From positions 3,100,001 through 3,164,000 of the forward strand of contig OX244046.1 in NCBI GenBank assembly GCA_945861085.1: 64,000 bases of DNA, read 5' to 3'. The notes beneath the pieces are model-generated. The model was not told where the DNA came from, searched no databases, and saw nothing but the letters and a program-made list of their open reading frames with translations. Source of the stretch: Clostridioides difficile_D. Lineage in GTDB: Bacteria; Bacillota; Clostridia; Peptostreptococcales; Peptostreptococcaceae. Shown in pieces: positions 17,043 through 26,844 of this stretch. A program made the position numbers and the translations under genes. Every line of letters begins with the position of its first letter. The stretch's first letter is position 1.

Positions 17043-18299
17043 TTAATCTTCAAAATACCCTTCTGGATATAATGGGAACTTAGATATAAGTTCTTGAGCT
17101 TCTACTTTACATTCATCTAATACTTCTTTATTATCAATATTTTCTGCTACCTTATTCATTATTCCTGCTATCTGTACAACTTCTTTTTCTTTAAGACCTC
17201 TTTGAGATATTGATGTAAGACCTATGCGAACACCACTAGTTACAAATGGTGACTGTGGGTCATCAGGAATAACATTTTTATTAACTGTTATCCCCACATA
17301 TTCAAGAGCTTTTTCAAATTGTTTCCCTGTAAGATTCTTACTTCTTAAATCAACCATTACTATATGGTTATCAGTTCCTCCACTTACAATACTGAATCCA
17401 TGTGAAATAAGTTCAGATGCTAGAGTTTGAGCATTTACTACAACTTGCTCCATTATCTTTTTAAATTTATCTGTACTCAAATATAATAGTGAAAAGGCTT
17501 TTGCTGCAACTGTATTAAGATGTATAGAACCTAATGTTCCTGGGAAAACACCTTTATCAAGTTTCTTTGCATGTTCTGCTTTACAAAGTACAATACCACT
17601 TCTTGGACCACAGAAAGTTTTTGTTGTAGATGAAGAAACAAAATCTGCATAAGGTACAGGACTAGGTATTACTTTTGCTGCAACTAATCCTGCAACATGG
17701 GCCATATCTACCATAAAGTAAGCTCCTACTTCTTTTGCAACTTTTGATATTCTTTCATAGTCTATTAGTCTTGGATATGAACTTGCTCCTGCAATTATAA
17801 GTTTTGGTCTACATTCTTTTGCCTTTGCTTCAAGAGCATCATAATCTATACGTCCAGTGTTTGGGTCTACTCCATAAAATTCATATTTATAAATATCATG
17901 TAAAAAATTAACTGTACTACCATGTGTTAAATGTCCACCTTGGTCAAGACGCATACTTAAAACAGTATCATTTGGTTTTAATATTGATGAATACACACAA
18001 TAGTTAGCTGTAGAACCTGAATATGGCTGTACATTTACATGTTCTGCTCCAAATACTTCTTTTGCACGTTTAATTGCTAGAGTTTCAAGTTTATCTGCTT
18101 CTTCAGAACCTGCTTGAAAACGAGCCCCTGGATAGCCTTCTTCGGTTTTATTTGTAAATACACATCCACTTAATTCAAGTACTTCTGTTGGTGCTGTACT
18201 TTCAGAAGCTATCATTTCAATATTATGCTCTTGTCTAACCAACTCATCAGCTACAATCTTGTATAACTCTGGGTCTGAAATTTTTGTTGTTTTTAACAT
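17043..18299 (-). CDS. glyA: Serine hydroxymethyltransferase
   Basis: A 418-residue PLP enzyme that interconverts serine plus tetrahydrofolate with glycine plus methylene-tetrahydrofolate. The Schiff-base lysine lies in SSSTTKTFCGPRSG. The N-terminal NIEMIASEST, the YPGARFQAGSEEADKLE segment and QPYSGSTANYCVYSSIL are hallmark regions, although TEGYPG and YGGC-type segments differ slightly from the E. coli enzyme. It follows an AbgT transporter and an M20 hydrolase on the same strand. This suggests folate or serine/glycine metabolism linked to imported substrates rather than the usual stand-alone housekeeping location. The ribosome site is GAGGAGG. Confidence 0.95.
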   Translation of the reverse strand: MLKTTKISDPELYKIVADELVRQEHNIEMIASESTAPTEVLELSGCVFTNKTEEGYPGARFQAGSEEADKLETLAIKRAKEVFGAEHVNVQPYSGSTANYCVYSSILKPNDTVLSMRLDQGGHLTHGSTVNFLHDIYKYEFYGVDPNTGRIDYDALEAKAKECRPKLIIAGASSYPRLIDYERISKVAKEVGAYFMVDMAHVAGLVAAKVIPSPVPYADFVSSSTTKTFCGPRSGIVLCKAEHAKKLDKGVFPGTLGSIHLNTVAAKAFSLLYLSTDKFKKIMEQVVVNAQTLASELISHGFSIVSGGTDNHIVMVDLRSKNLTGKQFEKALEYVGITVNKNVIPDDPQSPFVTSGVRIGLTSISQRGLKEKEVVQIAGIMNKVAENIDNKEVLDECKVEAQELISKFPLYPEGYFED

Positions 18300-18370
18300 A
18301 ATAATCCTCCTCTTAATTAAAGAATATATTTTATTAGTTTAATCTTCATTGATAAATTTATTATAAAGGT

Positions 18371-19921
18371 CTATAAAATGTAAGATATTCCTCCACCAGG
18401 TCCTAATGGTATGCCAATACCCATAAATAGTAATAATATTATTATTTCTATTAATGTAAATACTACTGAGTATGGAATCATATTCGATATGACAGTACCT
18501 ATACCTATATCCTTATCATACTTTCTAGCAAAAGCTAATATTACTGGGAAATATGGGAAAAGTGGACTTATTGGATTTGTTGAAGCATCTCCAATACGAT
18601 AAGCTATTTGAGTTAATGCTGGATTGAAATCCAGTAGCATAAACATTGGAACAAATATAGGTGCTAAAATTGCCCATTTTGCAGAAGCACTTCCTACAAA
18701 TAAATTGATAAATCCAGATAGCAATATAAATCCTATTATCAATCCATAGCTAGGTATCCCCGACTCTGCCAGTAATTTTGCTCCTGTTATTGATAAAATT
18801 GTTCCTAAGTTACTAAGATTAAATAAATTAATAAACTGGGATGCTATAAATGCTAGGACTATATATCCACCCATATCACTCATACTACTACCCATCATAG
18901 ATACTAAATCTTTGTCACTTTTTATCTTCTTACTTACTTTTCCATACACTAATCCTGGAGTTAAAAATATAATAGTGATTATAGGAACTATACCTTTCAT
19001 TAAAGGTGCATTACTAGATAGTATAGAACCAGTTTCTGGGTCTTTCATAAATGCATTTTCACCTATGCATAAGGCAACTATCACTACTACTACAACTAAC
19101 AATGATAATAAAGCGTACTTTATACCCTTATTTTCAAGTTCACTCAATTTCTGTATATCCTTATCATTTGTTGAATCATTATATTTTGAAAAACGAGGAG
19201 CTATAAATTTTTCAGTTACAAATGCTCCTGCAAAAGTTAAAACTATCGCTGATATAAAAGCAAAATAAAGGTTCATTGCTGGATTACCTTGGTAAGATGG
19301 GTCCATCATTTGAGCTGCTGGTATTGTAAACCCAGCTAGCAATACATCTGTAGTACTAAGCATAACATTTGCTGCAAATCCCCCTGCAACACCTGCAAAA
19401 GCTGCAAACATACCTACAAGAGGATGTCTTCCAATTCCTAAAAACACAAGTGCTGCAAGTGGTGGTAATATTATAAATCCTACATCTGCTGCTGTATGTG
19501 ATAACATACCTGCAAATACAATTGCTACAGTTACAAGTTTTTGCGGAACTTTACTTATCCCCTTTTTCATTAACACTTCCATAAATCCAGATTTCTCAGC
19601 AACACCTGCTCCAAGCATTGTAACCAATACTAATCCTAATGGAGCAAATGACTGGAAGTTTGTAACTATACTACCCAAATAGGATTGAATCTGCTCTTTC
19701 TCTAATAGATTTACTACCTTTACAACTTCTTTTGTAGAAGGATGTATTTCTTCTACTCCTAAATTAGATATAACTACTGACAATATTAAAACAATTATGC
19801 ATAGTAATAAAAATATGGTTACTGGGTCTGGAAGTTTATTTCCTGCTCTCTCTACAACATTTAATGCTCTCATAAATAATCCACTATCTTTGTTTTTTTC
19901 CTGTGAATTAATTTTCCTCAA
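18371..19921 (-). CDS. AbgT-family transporter (p-aminobenzoyl-glutamate type)
   Basis: About 516 residues with many membrane spans and AbgT signatures such as NKLPDPVTIFLLLC near the N-terminus, and the helical-hairpin segments MLSHTAADVGFIILPPLAALVF and SASAKWAILAPIFVPMFMLL. Characterised members import p-aminobenzoyl-glutamate or export sulfonamides using ion gradients. The start is taken as TTG 19921 behind GGGGGTGAT; ATG 19936 is the alternative. It lies between an M20 amidohydrolase and glyA, so uptake and cleavage of an N-acyl amino acid such as aminobenzoyl-glutamate is the natural reading. Confidence 0.9.
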   Translation of the reverse strand: MRKINSQEKNKDSGLFMRALNVVERAGNKLPDPVTIFLLLCIIVLILSVVISNLGVEEIHPSTKEVVKVVNLLEKEQIQSYLGSIVTNFQSFAPLGLVLVTMLGAGVAEKSGFMEVLMKKGISKVPQKLVTVAIVFAGMLSHTAADVGFIILPPLAALVFLGIGRHPLVGMFAAFAGVAGGFAANVMLSTTDVLLAGFTIPAAQMMDPSYQGNPAMNLYFAFISAIVLTFAGAFVTEKFIAPRFSKYNDSTNDKDIQKLSELENKGIKYALLSLLVVVVVIVALCIGENAFMKDPETGSILSSNAPLMKGIVPIITIIFLTPGLVYGKVSKKIKSDKDLVSMMGSSMSDMGGYIVLAFIASQFINLFNLSNLGTILSITGAKLLAESGIPSYGLIIGFILLSGFINLFVGSASAKWAILAPIFVPMFMLLDFNPALTQIAYRIGDASTNPISPLFPYFPVILAFARKYDKDIGIGTVISNMIPYSVVFTLIEIIILLLFMGIGIPLGPGGGISYIL

Positions 19922-19970
19922 ACTAATCACCCCCATAAACTTTATCTCCAGAAACACTCTATCTTAAATT

Positions 19971-21155
19971 TTATTTTTTAAATTTATCCATATAATTTAT
20001 AACAGACTGACATAGTACATTTGTACCTACTAATATAGAATTTTTATCAGCTTTAAATTTAGGATTATGCCACTGATACATACAACCTTGTTCTTTGTTA
20101 CCTACTCCTAACCAGTAAAAAAATCCTGGTGCTTTTTCCATAAATATAGAAAAATCTTCTCCTCCTGTGGAAGGTATTGGATCAACTATAGCATCTTCTG
20201 AATACAAATCACCCACAGACTTACAAGCTATTGTGTACATCTCTTTACTGTTTATAACGGCTGGTAAATCAAATAAATAATCTAGCTTTGCAGTTGCTTG
20301 ATATCCACGAGCTATCTCACAAACTATATTTTCCAAATTTTCAGATATTTTCTTTCGTACTTCATTACTAAAGCTTCTACATGTCCCTGTCATATCTACC
20401 TTTTCTGAAATTACATTATTTGCAGTTCCTCCATTTATAGTACCTATTGATATAACAGCTGGTTCTAATGGACTTATGTTTCTGCTTACTATGGTTTGAA
20501 TACCCATTATAATTGCACTTGATGCTACTATAGGGTCTATTGTTCTATTTGGTATACCTCCATGACCTCCAAAACCATTTACTTCTATCTTAATAGTATC
20601 CACTGCTGCCATTAATCCACCTAACTTAACACCCACTTTTCCACAAGGTATATCTGGGTGATTATGAAGACCAAATATAGCATCAACTTTTGGATTTTCC
20701 ATTACTCCTCGTTCAACTAGCATCTTTGCACCTTTATTGACTTCCTCTGCTGGTTGAAATATAAACTTTACATTTCCATGGAGATTATCTTTAATGTGAG
20801 ACAATACATATGCACATCCTACAAGGCAAGATGTATGTATATCATGTCCACATGCATGCATTATACCATCATATTTTGACTTGTATTCAATATCAACCTC
20901 TTCATATATTGGTAAAGCATCAATATCTCCTCTTAATGCTACTGTAGGACCATCGTACTTTCCTTTTAATAATCCTACTACTCCTGTCTCCATTCCCAGG
21001 TCTAATATCTCTATACCTAAACTTACTAATAAATTTTTTATAGCTTTTGTAGTCCTAAATTCTTTAAAACTTAATTCGGGGTGCATATGAATATCTGTAA
21101 AAAAATCTAAAATATCTTCTTTATACTTTTCTGAGATTAAAATAAGTTCATGCAT
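19971..21155 (-). CDS. M20D-family amidohydrolase (AbgA/hippuricase type)
   Basis: A 394-residue zinc/manganese amidohydrolase. Motifs include LHGNVKFIFQPAEE with the catalytic Glu, the metal ligands MHACGHDIHTSC (Cys-His pair), and GLHNHPDIPCGKV, followed by a lid domain and the C-terminal TGGEDFSIF with the last ligand region. Relatives hydrolyse N-acyl amino acids: hippurate, N-acetyl-diaminopimelate, indole-acetyl amino acids or aminobenzoyl-glutamate. Thirteen bases separate it from the ORF of the AbgT transporter, giving an import-and-hydrolysis pair. The ribosome site is GGAGAGGTG. Confidence 0.9.
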   Translation of the reverse strand: MHELILISEKYKEDILDFFTDIHMHPELSFKEFRTTKAIKNLLVSLGIEILDLGMETGVVGLLKGKYDGPTVALRGDIDALPIYEEVDIEYKSKYDGIMHACGHDIHTSCLVGCAYVLSHIKDNLHGNVKFIFQPAEEVNKGAKMLVERGVMENPKVDAIFGLHNHPDIPCGKVGVKLGGLMAAVDTIKIEVNGFGGHGGIPNRTIDPIVASSAIIMGIQTIVSRNISPLEPAVISIGTINGGTANNVISEKVDMTGTCRSFSNEVRKKISENLENIVCEIARGYQATAKLDYLFDLPAVINSKEMYTIACKSVGDLYSEDAIVDPIPSTGGEDFSIFMEKAPGFFYWLGVGNKEQGCMYQWHNPKFKADKNSILVGTNVLCQSVINYMDKFKK

Positions 21156-21393
21156 ACTAACACCTCTCCAAAATTTTATTTTTTGATTTTTTGCTAATTT
21201 AACTACAAATTATATAAGTTACTAATATTTATAAAGATATTTTTTATAAATTTAATTTTGTTTATATTTATATTTTACTATATTATTTTAATTAAATATA
21301 TTATCATATTTTGCAATTTATTTAACTATTTTGACTTTTTAAATTCGAATTATATAAAAAATTTCTTTAACTAGAAACTATTAATAAGTGGCT

Positions 21394-22482
21394 CTATTCC
21401 TGACTTTGTGTTGATTTCTCTCTACATGTAATTGCTTTATATACCATACAAACTAAAATTAAAAGTCCCATATAACCTGTATATGGATATAAAATATTTA
21501 CTAGTTTACCAAATGGTAAAAATCCACCTATACAAGCCAAAATAGCTATTACTGTTGTTACAAGTTTAAATTTAGGGTGTTCATCTTCAACTATTCTATT
21601 AGTCACAGACCATAAAAGTGGAACAGCTGTTGTATAAATACCTAATATAAGTGCAACTGAGAAACATACACCTATAATAGGAGCTATATTATCTGCTAAA
21701 TAAAGTGATGGTATTTCTTTCATGTACAAGTTTCCTATATCTGAAATCATAGCCAAATACATAACTATGCCAGCAGTCATAAATACAACTCCACCTAATA
21801 AACCTCCCCAGAAAGCATCCTTTTTACTTTCAATGGAAGCTCCCATTCCTGTTAAAAAAACAATCATTACAATAATATTTAATGTATTATATATTACACC
21901 TGAAATGATTGGACTTTCTGATGCTTTTGTAACTTCAATATTTTTCATAGCTTCTCCAACCATAGATAAACCATCAAAATGCTTAAATAAGCTTATTAAT
22001 CCAACAGCAATTGTAAATACTGCTATCACTGGTCCAATACGACCAAGTATACTTACTAATTTTTCTAGACCCATAGACACTGTAATCAAGGTAGCAACAG
22101 CCATCAACACTCTTCCCAAATAAGGATTTATACCATAATATTCAGTTAAAGTTGAACCTGCACCTGAAATCATTACTATAAGAATTCCAAATAAAAATAT
22201 TGGACTAAACCATTCGTAAAATTTTCCTAAAATCTTTCCACAATAGAAAGTATAAATTCTTGTTGGTTCTTTAAGTTTTAATTCTCTCCCTCTAGTTATA
22301 ACTTCAGCACCAAGAAATGAAAATAACACCATTGATATTAACGCCCCAATCAGCCCCATATACCCTTGTGAGGCAAAAAATTGGAGTATTTCTTGACCAG
22401 TAGCAAATCCAGAACCAATTGCTGTCGCTAAATAAGCACCCGCAATACAGATAATATTTTTCACATTGACTTTATCTGACAT
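21394..22482 (-). CDS. YkvI-type membrane permease (APC superfamily)
   Basis: A 362-residue protein with about ten membrane helices. It begins NIICIAGAYLATAIGSGFATGQEILQFF, the characteristic broken first helix of YkvI-like and related amino-acid permeases of the LeuT-fold superfamily. The substrate is unknown, likely an amino acid or small amine. It is the first gene downstream of a two-component system on the same strand (about 275 bases gap), and the M20/AbgT/glyA genes follow. This makes it the most plausible target of that system. The start follows GGAGGTAATTTAAT. Confidence 0.85.
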   Translation of the reverse strand: MSDKVNVKNIICIAGAYLATAIGSGFATGQEILQFFASQGYMGLIGALISMVLFSFLGAEVITRGRELKLKEPTRIYTFYCGKILGKFYEWFSPIFLFGILIVMISGAGSTLTEYYGINPYLGRVLMAVATLITVSMGLEKLVSILGRIGPVIAVFTIAVGLISLFKHFDGLSMVGEAMKNIEVTKASESPIISGVIYNTLNIIVMIVFLTGMGASIESKKDAFWGGLLGGVVFMTAGIVMYLAMISDIGNLYMKEIPSLYLADNIAPIIGVCFSVALILGIYTTAVPLLWSVTNRIVEDEHPKFKLVTTVIAILACIGGFLPFGKLVNILYPYTGYMGLLILVCMVYKAITCREKSTQSQE

Positions 22483-22674
22483 ATTAAATTACCTCCATTA
22501 TAAAGTTACCTTCTTTAACAAGTATAAATTCAAAGTAAATTAAATGAAAATTCCGTCTTTTTAGAATAGTATTTGACCTACTTTTTTATTTTTATATCTT
22601 TTTATTTTTATTTATATATATTTTTTTATATAAATAGGTACAGCTTTTATAAGGTTTAATATTATTAAATATAT

Positions 22675-22688
22675 TTAAAGCGCTTTAA
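22675..22688. promoter_or_regulatory. Palindrome upstream of the YkvI-type gene, cre-like
   Basis: TTAAAGCGCTTTAA is a perfect 14-base palindrome resembling a catabolite-response element (core AAGCGCTT) about 190 bases upstream of the permease start. CcpA binding is possible but not demonstrated by sequence alone. It is the only GC-bearing palindrome in this very AT-rich 275-base gap. Confidence 0.4.
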
Positions 22689-22757
22689 TTTTTATTATAA
22701 TTAAAGTATACTTACTCAGACATATTCAAACAATTATCTATATTGACTTTTTATTTA

Positions 22758-23462
22758 TCATTTTCGATTTTTAGTATTCAATTTATAAACTTTTGGAGTC
22801 ACTCCTTTTTCTATCTTAAAGTTTTTATAGAAGTTATTCAGGCTATTATATCCAACTATTTCTGCAATCTCATTTATACTTTTTGTAGTATTTTCAAGTA
22901 AATCAATAGATTTTTCTATTCTTATATGATTTAGATATGATATAAAAGTCGTATTCAAATTACTTTTAAAAATCCTAGATATATTAGATGGATTGGTCAA
23001 AAATAATCTAGCACAATCATTTAACTTTAAGTCATCACTATAATTTAGATTTATATATTCCAGTATTTCATTTAATAAATCATTATTAGTATATTGATAT
23101 CCGATAATCTTTTCTACAGACTTAGTAAATTCTTTCATATCTAATGGTTTAAGGAGTATATCTTTTACATTTAATCTCAAAGCTTTTTGAGCATATTCAA
23201 AATAATCAAAAGCAGTTATTACTACAAAATTTATTTTTTTAGATAGGTGAGATGTTTTTTCTATTACTTCTAACCCATTGTATATTGGCATTTGAATATC
23301 TATAAAAACTATGTCTGGCTCTAAACCAATTATTTTCTCTACCGCTTCATCACCGGATGTTGCTTTATCAACAATTTTTATTGGCATATCTTTCATTTCT
23401 ATAAAGTGTGTTATTATTTTTAAAACAGCTTCTTCATCATCTATTATTAGTGCTCTTCTCAT
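22758..23462 (-). CDS. AraC-type response regulator
   Basis: A 234-residue response regulator. The receiver domain spans residues 1-120 with acidic pocket DDEE, phospho-acceptor in DIVFIDIQMP, and conserved Thr/Lys (VVITAF, LLKPL). Two AraC-type helix-turn-helix units follow at 145-230 (LFLTNPSNISRIFKSNLNTTFISYL and INEIAEIVGYNSLNNFYKNFKIEKGVTPKVY). This YesN-like design binds DNA upstream of transport genes. The kinase gene precedes it by 113 bases. It probably controls the neighbouring permease and perhaps the M20/AbgT/glyA genes. Confidence 0.93.
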   Translation of the reverse strand: MRRALIIDDEEAVLKIITHFIEMKDMPIKIVDKATSGDEAVEKIIGLEPDIVFIDIQMPIYNGLEVIEKTSHLSKKINFVVITAFDYFEYAQKALRLNVKDILLKPLDMKEFTKSVEKIIGYQYTNNDLLNEILEYINLNYSDDLKLNDCARLFLTNPSNISRIFKSNLNTTFISYLNHIRIEKSIDLLENTTKSINEIAEIVGYNSLNNFYKNFKIEKGVTPKVYKLNTKNRK

Positions 23463-23575
23463 GAGAATTCCTCCCTTTTAGCTTAATAATATAAAAAAGC
23501 AAGATATATAAAACAACATAAAAACATCTAATATATTTCTTAATATTTATAAAATTTATTAATTTTATATAAGTT

Positions 23576-25081
23576 CTATACATACTCCTTATAATTTTCA
23601 ATAGGAATTTTAATCATTATGTAAGTCCCCTCATTATCACTTGACTTTATATCCATATCAAAATTATTTCCATAAGCAGATGTAAATTTTGCATATATTA
23701 GAGACAAACCATGACCATTATTACTACGAATACCTGCCTTTATTTTGTCTATACTATTTTCTTCTAAGATAGTTCCATTATTATGAATTTCTATAATAGC
23801 ATACTGGGAATCTGCTCTTGCAATTATTTCTATTCGCTTTTTTGAATCAATATCTCTAAACCCATGTGTAAATGCATTCTCTACAATAGGTTGCATAAAG
23901 TTAAAAGGTACAGAAAGGTTATATAGCTTCCTTGGAATAAGGTACTTTACTTTAAGTTCATCTCCATAACGCAATTTCTGTAAATTCAAATAATTTTTAA
24001 TATATAATATTTCAGATTCTAATTCTACAAATCGTAAATCAGACCTCATTGTATATCTAAACATTTTTGATAAATCTATTATTGCACTATACAAATCATA
24101 ACTACCATCATCAAGTGCTATGCTTGCCATTGAATTTAGAGTATTAAATAAAAAATGATGATTTATTCTTAAATTAGTAACCATATCTTGAGCTACCTTT
24201 AAATTCATTTCAAGTTGTTCTCCATAGTGATACGTTCTTGCAATAGTTTTCTCTTTTTCCTGCAAATCCTTTCTTATATCATTAAATGAACAAAAATTTA
24301 TTATGTTTTTAGATATTTGTTTCAAAAGACGTTTTATACTTCTAGCAGCACCTTCTGGTATATCATATAAATTACTATGTGTTGTATCTAAATTTAAATC
24401 AGATAATAATATATATCCCCCTCTTATAACACCTATACTATTATTTTTGTATAATATAGGTATATTATATATGGTTATCCCATACTTACATACAAATTGG
24501 TTGCTACTTTTTTGATTCATACAATCACAATTTTGAGGAAATTTCATAGGATTACATTTTTCAAAACAAAATAGTGGAAAATAAGGATTTTTTAAAACTA
24601 TATTCCATGAATCATCATATATAATCAATGGAATTCTAAATGGGTCTATAAATTGACCACGAATTGATTCTACAGCCGCATACAAATTTAAAGTACTTTC
24701 GCTATAATTTATTAAAGTCTTCTTCAAATAATTATTAGGATTAATATCTATAACTTCACTCTCTCCTACATCATCTACATTATTAGAAACAATAAGCTCT
24801 TTTATCGCTCTATCACCTGTATTTATAGTTTCATGTGTGCTACCAGATTCTATATAAAAAATCATACCTTGGTAAAATGGCTTCCAGACTCCATTTATAA
24901 TATATAAACCCTCACCTTCTAAAATATATATCATCTGTTCTTGACCATAATGAACATGATTAAAATGTTTTTTACCTGGCATAGTTACTGCAATGTATAT
25001 ATTCATAGCTTGTTTTGGATCGTTTTCATCATAAGTATGTTTCCATTCAATATATCCCCATTCAGTATTTTGAATTTTCAT
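23576..25081 (-). CDS. Sensor histidine kinase with cupin and PocR-like domains
   Basis: A 501-residue kinase without membrane spans. A cupin occupies about residues 20-105 and retains a full metal-binding set: His42, His44, Glu48 in HVHYGQEQ, and His83. A PocR-like domain follows (about 130-230) with Cys172, Cys176, Cys185, Cys187 and Cys198. After a coiled linker comes a LytS-type kinase core with INHHFLFNTLNS around His309, and an ATPase domain (FMQPIVENAFTHGF, then HGLSLIYAKF). PocR-type domains sense small molecules, often in cobalamin- or methylamine-related pathways. Adding a cupin in front is unusual. It presumably phosphorylates the AraC-type regulator encoded next. Confidence 0.88.
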   Translation of the reverse strand: MKIQNTEWGYIEWKHTYDENDPKQAMNIYIAVTMPGKKHFNHVHYGQEQMIYILEGEGLYIINGVWKPFYQGMIFYIESGSTHETINTGDRAIKELIVSNNVDDVGESEVIDINPNNYLKKTLINYSESTLNLYAAVESIRGQFIDPFRIPLIIYDDSWNIVLKNPYFPLFCFEKCNPMKFPQNCDCMNQKSSNQFVCKYGITIYNIPILYKNNSIGVIRGGYILLSDLNLDTTHSNLYDIPEGAARSIKRLLKQISKNIINFCSFNDIRKDLQEKEKTIARTYHYGEQLEMNLKVAQDMVTNLRINHHFLFNTLNSMASIALDDGSYDLYSAIIDLSKMFRYTMRSDLRFVELESEILYIKNYLNLQKLRYGDELKVKYLIPRKLYNLSVPFNFMQPIVENAFTHGFRDIDSKKRIEIIARADSQYAIIEIHNNGTILEENSIDKIKAGIRSNNGHGLSLIYAKFTSAYGNNFDMDIKSSDNEGTYIMIKIPIENYKEYV

Positions 25082-25139
25082 AAGAGATTCCTTTCTACCT
25101 GTAAATTATTTATGTTCATATTTTAAGAGATTAGTAAAT

Positions 25140-25207
25140 AAAAATGTGTACATACTCTTTCATATGATAGCTTATATATCAATATTCATTAGTTTGTACA
25201 CACTTTT
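25140..25207 (-). terminator. Terminator of serS
   Basis: AAGTGTGTAC pairs with GTACACATTTTT on the minus strand about 65 bases after the serS stop. The loop is long and itself AT-rich with partial pairing. It separates serS from the sensor-kinase transcript. Confidence 0.6.
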
Positions 25208-25272
25208 ATATTAATTATTATTTTTTAATTACTTCTGATTATTATATCATTTAAAAATACATAGTCTGACTC

Positions 25273-26544
25273 TTATTTAATAATAGAAACTCCCATATAC
25301 GGTCTTAAAACTTCAGGAACAATTACAGACCCATCTTCTTGTTGATAATTTTCTAATATAGCTGCAACACTTCTTCCAATAGCTAACCCAGAGCCATTTA
25401 ATGTATGTGCATATTCAGCTTTAGAATCTTTATCTCTTTTAAATCTTATTCCTGCTCTTCTAGCTTGGAAATCTTCACAATTTGAACAAGATGAAATTTC
25501 AACATATCTATTGTAACTTGGCATCCAGACCTCTACATCATATTTAAAAGAAGCTGTGAATCCTAAATCTCCTGTACATATCTTTACTACTCTATATGGT
25601 AGGTTCAACAATTGTAGCATAGTCTCAGCGTTGTTAGTAAGCTTTTCTAACTCACTGTAAGATTCTTCTGGTGCTACTATTTTGACCATTTCTACTTTAT
25701 TAAATTGATGCTGTCTTACCAACCCCCTTGTATCTCTTCCAGCAGAACCAGCTTCTGACCTAAAACATGGAGTATAAGCTGTATAATTTATTGGTAATTG
25801 TTTAAATTTAAGTATTTCATTAGCATGTATATTAGTCAAAGGAACTTCTGATGTTGGAATCATAAAATAGTCCAGTCCTTCTATTTTAAACATATCTTCT
25901 TCAAACTTAGGTAACTGTCCTGTACCTAAAAAACTATTTCTATTTGCCATAAATGGTGGAATAACTTCTGTATATCCATTTACCGTTGTGTTTGTATCCA
26001 AGTAAAAATTTAATAATGCTCTCTCTAACCTAGCACCTAGTCCTTTATAAAGAGTGAATCTTGAACCAGTTATTTTACTAGCTGTTTCAAAGTCAAGTAT
26101 ACCTAACTCAGTCCCAATTTCCCAATGAGCCTTAGATTTAAAGTCAAAAGTAGTAGTCTTTCCCCAAGTTCTTACCTCAACATTATCTTCATCAGTTTCA
26201 CCTTGTGGAACTTCTGGATGTGGTACGTTTGGTATTCTCATTAATAGGTATTCCATTTTATCTTCTACTTCTTTAAGGTTTTGGTCTATTACTTTAATTT
26301 TGTCAGATAGCTCTTTTAGTTTAACCTTTTCATTTTCTATATCTTTACCCTCTTTTATAAGATTTGGTATATTTTTAGACGCTGTATTTAATTCATTTTT
26401 CATGACTTCAACTTCTTGGAGAATCTTTCTTCTTTCATCATCTAACTTAACTACTTCATCAAGATTAAAGGCTTTTTCACCTCTTCTTTCCATTGCTTTT
26501 TTTATACAATCTAAATTTTCTCTTATTCTTTTTATATCAAGCAT
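25273..26544 (-). CDS. serS: Seryl-tRNA synthetase
   Basis: A 423-residue class II synthetase. The N-terminal tRNA-binding coiled-coil arm spans residues 1-110. Motif 2 is FRSEAGSAGRDTRGLVRQHQF, written here in two parts: FRSEAGSAG and RGLVRQHQF. Motif 3 ends NGSGLAIGR, and serine-site residues lie in TSEVPLTN. It charges tRNA(Ser). No T-box leader was found, although many clostridial synthetase genes carry one, and the gene lies far from housekeeping translation genes. It could therefore be an additional copy in this genome. The ribosome site is GAGGAGG. Confidence 0.95.
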   Translation of the reverse strand: MLDIKRIRENLDCIKKAMERRGEKAFNLDEVVKLDDERRKILQEVEVMKNELNTASKNIPNLIKEGKDIENEKVKLKELSDKIKVIDQNLKEVEDKMEYLLMRIPNVPHPEVPQGETDEDNVEVRTWGKTTTFDFKSKAHWEIGTELGILDFETASKITGSRFTLYKGLGARLERALLNFYLDTNTTVNGYTEVIPPFMANRNSFLGTGQLPKFEEDMFKIEGLDYFMIPTSEVPLTNIHANEILKFKQLPINYTAYTPCFRSEAGSAGRDTRGLVRQHQFNKVEMVKIVAPEESYSELEKLTNNAETMLQLLNLPYRVVKICTGDLGFTASFKYDVEVWMPSYNRYVEISSCSNCEDFQARRAGIRFKRDKDSKAEYAHTLNGSGLAIGRSVAAILENYQQEDGSVIVPEVLRPYMGVSIIK

Positions 26545-26580
26545 TTTTTCCTCCTCAGTATTTAAGATTGGATGTTATCT

Positions 26581-26627
26581 CTTAATCTCAAATAATTTTG
26601 ATAATGTATTTTCTGTCTGAGGTTAAG
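26581..26627 (-). promoter_or_regulatory. Leader inverted repeat in front of serS
   Basis: CTTAATCTCA at 26581-26590 and TGAGGTTAAG at 26618-26627 form ten-base arms with one G-T pair around a 27-base spacer, ending about 36 bases before the serS start. No T run follows, so it is more likely an operator or mRNA-structure element than a terminator. The T-box motif GGTGGTACCGCG is absent. Confidence 0.35.
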
Positions 26628-26808
26628 AAATTTTTTTGTTTTACCCGAACCTATTTATTTTTATTTCATTTATTTAGTTATATTTTACTCACTTTTTTAT
26701 GTATTGTCAAATTATATTTAATTAAATTAATATAATTTAATTTTTAAGTAAAATGTTTAGAATTAACTTCATTATAATTATATCGATTTTGCTAATCAAT
26801 TATCTATT

Positions 26809-26838
26809 TTGACTTTTTCTTTATCAATCTTGTATAGT
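26809..26838 (+). promoter_or_regulatory. Vegetative promoter inside the serS-upstream gap
   Basis: TTGACT (26809-26814), 18 bases, then TATAGT (26833-26838) read on the plus strand, opposite to serS. No annotated gene follows in this direction, only a hairpin at 26873-26910 and a 38-codon frame. This makes it a candidate promoter for a small RNA or small protein. Confidence 0.5.
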
Positions 26839-26844
26839 TATTAA

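Noticed and set aside
26545..26760. Serine T-box riboswitch before serS
   Set aside because: The conserved GGTGGTACCGCG-type sequence and the terminator/antiterminator pair are absent.
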